Assembly: GCA_017474455.1 (NCBI GenBank)
Contig: JAFVHP010000048.1
Coordinates: 62,001 to 126,000, forward strand
Length of the DNA stretch: 64,000 nt
Direction: 5' to 3'
Source of the DNA: Lachnospiraceae bacterium
GTDB lineage: Bacteria; Bacillota; Clostridia; Lachnospirales; Lachnospiraceae
Of this stretch, positions 58,171 through 64,000 are shown in pieces. The position numbers were made by a program, and so were the translations under genes. How positions within the stretch are numbered: position 1 is the stretch's first letter; each line of letters begins with the position of its first letter. Under the pieces are notes generated by a model. The model was not told where the DNA came from, searched no databases, and saw only the letters and a list, made by a program, of their open reading frames with translations.

Positions 58171-59550
58171 ATGCCCCAGGAAGGATACACCGCGCCGGCG
58201 TCAGCGGAGCGGGATACTGTTGCACGAATAATGCCCCATTCGATCGAGGCGGAACAGTCTGTGCTCGGATCGATGCTCATGAACCAGGCTGCGATCCAGA
58301 CGGCTTCGGACATACTGACAGAGGCGGATTTTTATTCAAGGCAGAACGGTATCATCTTTGCCGCCATCGTGGAACTGTTTCATAAAAATACGCCCGTCGA
58401 TCCGGTGACGCTGCAGGACTGTCTGAAGGAGAAGAATCTCCCGCCGGAACTCTACAGCGCGGAAGTACTCGGCGAACTGATCAGGGCGGTCCCGACATCG
58501 GCCAATATTAAAGCCTATGCTTCGATCGTTGCGGAGAAAGCGCTGCTCCGACGCCTGATCAGGGCTTCGGAAAGCATAGAGACCGACTGCTATGCCCAGG
58601 CAAAGGAACTGGAGGACATCCTGGATAATGCCGAAAAGCAGATCTTTGATCTTTCCAAGAAGAGAGGCGCGCAGGATTTCGTACCGATCAGGGAAGTCGT
58701 CCTGTCGGCAATGGCCAGGATCGAGGAAGCTTCCCGAACAAAGGGCAGTATCACCGGTGTAGCGACCGGGTTTACGGATCTGGATTCCAGACTGGCCGGA
58801 CTCCAGAAATCGGATCTGATCCTCCTGGCTGCCAGGCCTTCCATGGGAAAGACCGCCCTTGCCTTAAACATAGCCGAATACGCGGCCCTCAGGAACAACG
58901 CCCATGTGGCGATCTTTTCCCTCGAAATGTCAAAAGAACAGCTCATGAACCGGTTCTTTTCCATGGTCTCGCATGTTGACGCGCAGAAGATCAGGACCGG
59001 CGAACTCAATGAGCAGGAATGGATCGACCTGATGGAAGGTGCCGGCATCATCGGGGAAAGCAACCTGATGATAGACGACACACCGGCCATTACCGTCCCC
59101 GAGATCCGCTCAAAGTGCCGTAAGTTCAAAATGGATTACGGCCTGGACCTTATTATGATCGATTATCTCCAGCTGATGAGCGGGAGCACCAGGGCCGGTG
59201 ACTCCAGACAGCAGGAGATTTCGGATATATCACGTTCGCTCAAGGGACTGGCAAGAGAACTTGAAGTCCCCGTTGTCGCCCTGTCGCAGCTTTCACGTGC
59301 CGTGGAAGCAAGGCCCAACCACAGGCCCATGCTGTCGGATCTTAGAGAGTCGGGAGCAATCGAGCAGGATGCGGACGTAGTCATGTTCATTTACCGTGAT
59401 GATTACTACCACGAAGATTCCGAAAAGAAGGGGATCGCGGAGATCATCATCGCCAAACAGCGCAACGGTCCTATCGGTACGGTGGAACTGCAGTGGATCC
59501 CGCAGCAGACCAAGTTCGGGAACCTGGCAGCACAGCGTTTCGGAGGATGA
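58171..59550 (+). CDS. dnaB: Replicative DNA helicase DnaB
   Basis: A 459-residue hexameric helicase. The N-terminal domain (MPHSIEAEQSVLGSMLMNQA) interacts with primase; the RecA-like C-terminal domain has Walker A ARPSMGKTALALNIA, Walker B LIMIDYLQLMSG, the LSQLSRAVEARPNHRPMLSD segment and the arginine-finger region near the end (IIIAKQRNGPIG). Full length. It follows rplI as in many Firmicutes. Confidence 0.97.
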   Translation: MPQEGYTAPASAERDTVARIMPHSIEAEQSVLGSMLMNQAAIQTASDILTEADFYSRQNGIIFAAIVELFHKNTPVDPVTLQDCLKEKNLPPELYSAEVLGELIRAVPTSANIKAYASIVAEKALLRRLIRASESIETDCYAQAKELEDILDNAEKQIFDLSKKRGAQDFVPIREVVLSAMARIEEASRTKGSITGVATGFTDLDSRLAGLQKSDLILLAARPSMGKTALALNIAEYAALRNNAHVAIFSLEMSKEQLMNRFFSMVSHVDAQKIRTGELNEQEWIDLMEGAGIIGESNLMIDDTPAITVPEIRSKCRKFKMDYGLDLIMIDYLQLMSGSTRAGDSRQQEISDISRSLKGLARELEVPVVALSQLSRAVEARPNHRPMLSDLRESGAIEQDADVVMFIYRDDYYHEDSEKKGIAEIIIAKQRNGPIGTVELQWIPQQTKFGNLAAQRFGG

Positions 59551-59578
59551 GTCAGTCAGAAAGGAGACAGAAGTCAAA

Positions 59579-60889
59579 GTGAAAATGGAAAGGTATTACG
59601 ACAGGGAGCATGAATGCGCATCGAGAGAGCAGATGATCGCATGGCAGAGTGAAAGACTCGTAAAGACAGTGGAACGTGTATATAACAACGTCCCTTACTA
59701 CAGGAAAAAGATGGACGAAGCCGGTGTCAGGCCGGAACACATACACGGGATCGAAGACCTGCATCTCCTGCCGTTCCTTACAAAAGATGATCTGCGTGAC
59801 GCATATCCCTACGGGCTTCTGGCTGAACCTCTTGAGAACTGTGTAAGGATCCAGTCCACTTCCGGAACGACCGGCCGCCGCGTCGTCGCGTTCTATACCC
59901 AGCATGATGTGGATCTCTGGGAAGAATGCTGCGCCAGGGCACTCGTAGCCGCCGGCGGGACAAATGAAGACGTCGTACAGGTCTGCTACGGATACGGTCT
60001 TTTCACAGGCGGTCCCGGACTGAACGGCGGCTCCCATAAGCTTGGTTCTCTTACCCTGCCCATGTCATCCGGCAACACCGACAGGCAGATCCAGTTCATG
60101 GTGGACCTCGGCGCGACGATCCTGTGCTGCACACCCTCTTATGCGGCTTATCTGGCTGAATCGATCATTGAAAGAGGCCAGCGCGACCAGATCAAACTCA
60201 AGGCCGGTATCTTTGGCGCCGAAGCATGGACGGAAGAGATGCGCCATGATATCGAAGAGAAGCTTGGTATTAAAGCATATGATATCTACGGACTGACCGA
60301 GATCTCCGGACCCGGTGTTTCATTTGAATGCTCTGACCAGAAGGGCATGCATATCAATGAAGACCACTTTATCGCGGAAGTCATCAACCCGGTCACGGGG
60401 GAAGTCCTTCCGGACGGAGAAAAGGGAGAACTTGTATTTACGAGCATTACAAAGGAAGCGTTCCCGCTCCTGCGCTACAGGACCAGGGATATCACGATCC
60501 TTTCCAGGGAACAGTGTCCCTGCGGCAGGACCACTGTCCGCATGACCAAGCCTCTCGGCAGAAGCGACGATATGCTGATCGTCAAGGGCGTCAACGTATT
60601 CCCTTCACAGATCGAGACCGTGCTGCTCAATACTGGCTATCCTGCGAACTACCAGATCATCGTCACAAGAGAGAACAACAGCGACCGTATCGAAGTACAG
60701 GTGGAAATGACCCCCGAGATGTTCTCGGACTCTCTGTCAGAAGTTTCAGCAAGAGAAAAGGAACTGGTCAATGCGCTTAAGGCTATGCTCGGTATTTACT
60801 GCGCGGTCAAACTCGTAGCGCCCAAGACGATCGAGCGGAGCGAAGGCAAGGCCAAGAGAGTCATTGACAAGAGAAATCTTTACGCATAA
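59579..60889 (+). CDS. paaK: Phenylacetate-CoA ligase family protein
   Basis: A 436-residue adenylate-forming ligase of the PaaK type. IQSTSGTTGRRVVAFYT is the nucleotide-binding loop, YDIYGLTEISGPGVSFEC the adenine pocket, and LRYRTRDIT plus GRSDDMLIVKGVNVFPSQIE the hinge and C-terminal domain. It makes aryl-acetyl-CoA from the acid and CoA, or runs in reverse to make ATP from the IorAB product. The GTG at 59579 is 12 bases after GGAG; ATG at 59585 is an alternative. It pairs with the ACT-domain gene that follows. Confidence 0.92.
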   Translation: MKMERYYDREHECASREQMIAWQSERLVKTVERVYNNVPYYRKKMDEAGVRPEHIHGIEDLHLLPFLTKDDLRDAYPYGLLAEPLENCVRIQSTSGTTGRRVVAFYTQHDVDLWEECCARALVAAGGTNEDVVQVCYGYGLFTGGPGLNGGSHKLGSLTLPMSSGNTDRQIQFMVDLGATILCCTPSYAAYLAESIIERGQRDQIKLKAGIFGAEAWTEEMRHDIEEKLGIKAYDIYGLTEISGPGVSFECSDQKGMHINEDHFIAEVINPVTGEVLPDGEKGELVFTSITKEAFPLLRYRTRDITILSREQCPCGRTTVRMTKPLGRSDDMLIVKGVNVFPSQIETVLLNTGYPANYQIIVTRENNSDRIEVQVEMTPEMFSDSLSEVSAREKELVNALKAMLGIYCAVKLVAPKTIERSEGKAKRVIDKRNLYA

Positions 60890-60904
60890 GAAAGGAGCCG
60901 TACG

Positions 60905-61342
60905 ATGACAGTCAGACAGATTTCGGTTTTTCTGGAAAACAGACCCGCTGCTCTTCTCGAGTTCACGAAACTCCTTGAAGAAAATTCCATCGACCTGCGC
61001 GCCCTGTCTTTGGCCGAAGCCGAAGATTTCGGGATCGTCAGGATCATCGTAGATGATTCCTATAAGACCATGCAGGTCTTAAAAGATGCCGGGTATGTAT
61101 GCAACATGACAAAAGTACTGGCAGTGGAAGTGGAAGACAAGCCGGGCGCCCTCGTCAAAGTACTGAAGGCACTGGGTGATAACGGCGTAAACCTGGAGTA
61201 TACTTATGCATTCCTCAGCAGTAAGAAAGGCAGTGCCTTTATGATCATGAGGGTGGCCGACAACGACGCTGCGGTCAAAGCTCTCTCTGCGGCAGGGATA
61301 AAAACTGTATGCCAGGATGATCTGGGGGCGTTGTTCCAGTAA
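60905..61342 (+). CDS. Tandem ACT-domain protein
   Basis: A 145-residue protein made of two ACT domains (residues about 1-70, VRQISVFLENRPAALLEFTK; and 71-145, VLAVEVEDKPGALVKVLKAL). Such proteins follow paaK genes in many anaerobes and probably sense an amino acid to regulate the ligase or aromatic amino-acid breakdown. The second domain's KPGAL motif is the typical ligand-binding loop. Fifteen bases after paaK. Confidence 0.9.
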   Translation: MTVRQISVFLENRPAALLEFTKLLEENSIDLRALSLAEAEDFGIVRIIVDDSYKTMQVLKDAGYVCNMTKVLAVEVEDKPGALVKVLKALGDNGVNLEYTYAFLSSKKGSAFMIMRVADNDAAVKALSAAGIKTVCQDDLGALFQ

Positions 61343-61344
61343 AT

Positions 61345-62805
61345 ATGGATAGTTTGAAAAAGGACAGAGCCGGACTGCTGACAGGAAGGAATATCTTTAT
61401 CCTGATCGCGGCTGCCGGCTTTGTGGCTGTTCTGGTATTTAATCTTCTGACTCCGATGATCTCGGACGATTATGCCTACGGATACCGCGTCAGGCAGGCT
61501 GTATCGTTCGCGGATCTTCTGCGTCAGGAATATGAGCAGTATCAGACGTGGACCGGGAGGTCTGTCGCGCATCTGATACTGCGTATTTTTTTATCCGGCA
61601 GCCGGCAGGTCTTTGCCGTCTGCAACTCACTCGTCTTTACGCTGCTTTCATTTTTGATCTACAGAAGGGTCAGGAACAGGCGTAAGTACGATATCTTTGT
61701 CTATCTGCTCGTCCTGTCCGGGTTATGGGTCTTCGGCGTCGAGTTTGCCCAGACCTGTCTCTGGGAGACCGGATCATGCAATTATCTGTGGACGACCGCG
61801 ATCATCATGCTCTTCATCGACCGTATGGAAGCCGCAGGCATACCGGAACGCATATCCGCAGGTGATGCCCTGCCAAAGAAAAAGATAACAGCTGTCTTTG
61901 CGGCCGCCGGTATGTTTCTTCTGGGGACGGCTGCCGGCTGGTGCAATGAGAACACATCCGGCGGTGCGCTGCTGTTTGCCCTTCTGATCCTTTTTGTGCC
62001 GACGCTCTTTTCGCCGGATAAGGCTGCAGGAAAGACAGTGCGGCCGGGCAGTCTGCCTGTTCTTGCCGCCGGGACAGCCGGCTGTGCTTTCGGCCTGTTC
62101 ATGATGGTCAGGGCGCCCGGCAACTATCTGCGGAGTTCTTATATTGAAGAAAACTACAGCGGCCTTGTCGGTATGGTCGCCAGATTCAGCAAGGTGACGC
62201 AGATCATCGGGGAAAAATTCTATATCCTGATCCTGGTGTTCGTGATCACCTGCATCATCACAGCGCTGCAGAGCGGGAAAAACAAAGCCGAGCTGTGCGC
62301 CAGGCTTAAATACAGGAGTATCTTCGCCTTCCTGTTTCTGATGACGTCTTACGCGCTGATACTGGCTGCGGGAGCGCAGGCAAGGGCTTACTTCGGTGCG
62401 GGAGTGTTCCTTATCACAGCCTGTGTTGAGGGAATACAGGACTGTGTCCGGTATGAACAGGAGCATGCGGACGGGATATTTGCCCGTACGCTTGCCTTCG
62501 GGGCACTGGCCGCAATGATGATCTTTATGTTCTTTACATACATAGACTGCGGGTCGGACCTTGCACGGATCTGGCGGGATGCTTCAGAACGGGTAAGTAT
62601 CCTGGAACAGGCAAGGGCAGAGGGGGCAGAGTATGTGGAAGTCAGACAGCTCCATCCGCAGTTCGACAACCGGTATACGGCTGCGTTCACGGGAGGAAGT
62701 GAGCTGCAGGATGATCCGGGATACTGGATCAACGTTGAATATGAATCCTATTACGGTATAGCGGAAATATCGGCACTGGCGCCGGATGAGGATCCGGAGC
62801 CCTGA
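61345..62805 (+). CDS. DUF6056-type polytopic membrane protein
   Basis: A 486-residue integral membrane protein with about ten helices. The loop after helix 1 reads PMISDDYAYGYRVRQAVSF with the Asp-Asp pair seen in GT-C-type glycosyltransferases, followed by WTGRSVAHLILR, and CLWETGSCNYLWTTAI later. These are features of the DUF6056 family, thought to be lipid-linked sugar transferases. It starts two bases after the ACT gene, yet no functional link is evident. Confidence 0.72.
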   Translation: MDSLKKDRAGLLTGRNIFILIAAAGFVAVLVFNLLTPMISDDYAYGYRVRQAVSFADLLRQEYEQYQTWTGRSVAHLILRIFLSGSRQVFAVCNSLVFTLLSFLIYRRVRNRRKYDIFVYLLVLSGLWVFGVEFAQTCLWETGSCNYLWTTAIIMLFIDRMEAAGIPERISAGDALPKKKITAVFAAAGMFLLGTAAGWCNENTSGGALLFALLILFVPTLFSPDKAAGKTVRPGSLPVLAAGTAGCAFGLFMMVRAPGNYLRSSYIEENYSGLVGMVARFSKVTQIIGEKFYILILVFVITCIITALQSGKNKAELCARLKYRSIFAFLFLMTSYALILAAGAQARAYFGAGVFLITACVEGIQDCVRYEQEHADGIFARTLAFGALAAMMIFMFFTYIDCGSDLARIWRDASERVSILEQARAEGAEYVEVRQLHPQFDNRYTAAFTGGSELQDDPGYWINVEYESYYGIAEISALAPDEDPEP

Positions 62806-62836
62806 AACGGAACTTGATATGAACGGGGGAATGCAA

Positions 62837-64000
62837 ATGGAGAGAAAATGGCACAGTATACCAAAGAACGGCTATATCCTTATCGTAAATGAGGGCGGAA
62901 AGAATATTGCCTACTGCCCGGATTCGGGCATCAAGATCCTTGAAGAAGACGGTTTTGCGTTCAAGGACCTGAACGGAAACGGGGTACTGGATCCCTATGA
63001 AGACTGGAGACTGCCGGTCGAAGAAAGGATCAGCGACCTTGTGGGCAGGATGAGTATCGATCAGATCGCAGGTCTGATGCTGTACAGTTCGCACCAGTCC
63101 GTTTCGGTGCCGGATCCCGACAATGCGTTTACCATGCGTTTCGCAGGCACCTACAGGGGAGGAAACGCTTTCGACATTGAAAAGGACAGGATCTGGGATC
63201 TTACGGACCAGCAGAAACTGTTCCTGGAGAGAGACAATGTCCGCCACATCCTGATGACCAGTGTCGAGAATTCGGCGGCAGCTGCCAGGTGGAACAACAA
63301 TATCCAGGCGTACTGCGAGAGCGTAGGCCTCGGCATTCCGGCCAATATCAGTTCGGATCCCAGACATGGCGCGTCTTCCAACGGCGAGTTCTTCGTAGGG
63401 GCGAACGGCAGTATTTCCCAGTGGCCTTCGACGCTGGGCCTGGCCGCGTCCTTTGATCCCGAACTGACTAAACTCTTCGGCGAGATCATGTCCAAAGAAT
63501 ACAGGGGACTCGGGATAACGACCGCGCTCTCACCCCAGATCGACCTGGCGACGGAGCCCAGATGGAACCGCTTCAACGGGACCTTCGGCTCCATTTCGAA
63601 GCTTTCGGCCGATATGGCGAGGGCTTATGTGGACGGCTGCCAGACGACCGAAGGAGAAGCGGACGGCTGGGGAAAAGACAGTATCAACGCCATGGTCAAG
63701 CACTGGCCGGGCGGCGGCACCGGTGAAGGCGGCCGCGACGCGCATTACTGCTATGGAATGTATTCCGTATATCCCGGGAACAATGCGGCCGAACATCTGA
63801 TTCCGTTTACGGAAGGCGCTTTCAAACTGAACGGTCCCACCAAGAAAGCGGCAGCTGTCATGCCTTATTACACGATCTCACTGGGACTGGATAAGAAATA
63901 CGGGGAGAACGTCGGCAACTCCTATAACAAACATATCATAACCGACATGCTCAGGGATAAATACGGTTTTGACGGCGTGGTGTGTACCGACTGGGGAATC
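62837..64000 (+). CDS. Glycoside hydrolase family 3 protein, 5' part
   Basis: The first 388 codons of a GH3 beta-glycosidase; the gene leaves the window. A short N-terminal beta region precedes the Ca2+-loop-like DLNGNGVLDPYEDWRLPVEE (44-63), typical of one GH3 subgroup. The barrel shows VKHWPGGGTGEGGRDAH (the Lys-His dyad) and ends at VVCTDWG, where the Asp is the nucleophile. No signal peptide, so it is cytosolic. The ATG at 62837 follows GGGGGA by 6 bases; ATGs at 62819 and 62831 are in frame. A glucoside- or xyloside-cleaving role would fit the catabolic cassettes elsewhere. Confidence 0.92.
   Translation, partial: MERKWHSIPKNGYILIVNEGGKNIAYCPDSGIKILEEDGFAFKDLNGNGVLDPYEDWRLPVEERISDLVGRMSIDQIAGLMLYSSHQSVSVPDPDNAFTMRFAGTYRGGNAFDIEKDRIWDLTDQQKLFLERDNVRHILMTSVENSAAAARWNNNIQAYCESVGLGIPANISSDPRHGASSNGEFFVGANGSISQWPSTLGLAASFDPELTKLFGEIMSKEYRGLGITTALSPQIDLATEPRWNRFNGTFGSISKLSADMARAYVDGCQTTEGEADGWGKDSINAMVKHWPGGGTGEGGRDAHYCYGMYSVYPGNNAAEHLIPFTEGAFKLNGPTKKAAAVMPYYTISLGLDKKYGENVGNSYNKHIITDMLRDKYGFDGVVCTDWGI

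Overview
The window reads as chromosome of an anaerobic, probably gut-living Clostridia bacterium, most likely Lachnospiraceae. This rests on gene content: the orders rpsF-ssb-rpsR and gdpP-rplI-dnaB, a desulfoferrodoxin, ferredoxin-dependent IorAB, RpiR regulators, and no respiratory chain. I found no rRNA, tRNA, CRISPR array, insertion sequence or phage gene. Coding density is high and no gap without a gene exceeds 300 bases.

Layout. 1-3.6 kb: the end of an FMN 2-hydroxy-acid oxidase, a nitroreductase, and an iron(II) uptake pair (FeoA-FeoB fusion plus a Cys-rich mini-protein). 3.6-13.7 kb (minus): a complete F-type ATP synthase operon whose c subunit carries two carboxylates typical of a Na+ binding site; an acyl-CoA ligase and a lone E2-like acyltransferase fold are attached to its 3' end. 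13.9-15.2 kb (minus): a cation/proton antiporter.

15.4-31.5 kb holds two paralogous catabolic cassettes resembling the C-glycoside deglycosidases of gut bacteria. Cassette A (plus) has beta subunit, alpha subunit, LysR, RpiR, a sugar isomerase/epimerase and a Gfo/Idh/MocA oxidoreductase. Cassette B (minus) has a solute-binding lipoprotein, beta subunit and alpha subunit, with a divergent RpiR. Between them lie a zinc-ribbon membrane protein and a glycerol operon: superoxide reductase, glycerol kinase (frameshifted), glycerol-3-phosphate dehydrogenase-like flavoprotein, FAD oxidoreductase and DUF1667 protein.

31.5-45.8 kb: an RlmI-type methyltransferase, a candidate small RNA, endonuclease III, then a tightly overlapping extracellular polysaccharide operon (lipid-linked priming transferase, Wzz-like protein, EpsG-like polymerase and eight other glycosyltransferases) with no flippase or tyrosine kinase in view. 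45.8-50.8 kb: a branched-chain/aromatic aminotransferase, IorAB, a large structured intergenic repeat, a sirtuin and a hexapeptide acyltransferase. 50.9-52.2 kb: rpsF-ssb-rpsR. 52.2-55.5 kb: a polar amino-acid ABC importer with a DapF-like epimerase. 55.5-59.6 kb: gdpP, rplI (premature stop) and dnaB. 59.6-64 kb: phenylacetate-CoA ligase, a tandem-ACT protein, a DUF6056 membrane protein and the start of a GH3 glycosidase.

Taken together the genes suggest a fermenter that may use sodium bioenergetics, takes up and cleaves plant glycosides through 3-keto chemistry, oxidises 2-oxo acids with ferredoxin, and builds a surface polysaccharide. The points most worth following up are the paired deglycosidase-like cassettes and their operators, the c-ring motif, the candidate RNA elements, the GlpK frameshift and the L9 nonsense codon.
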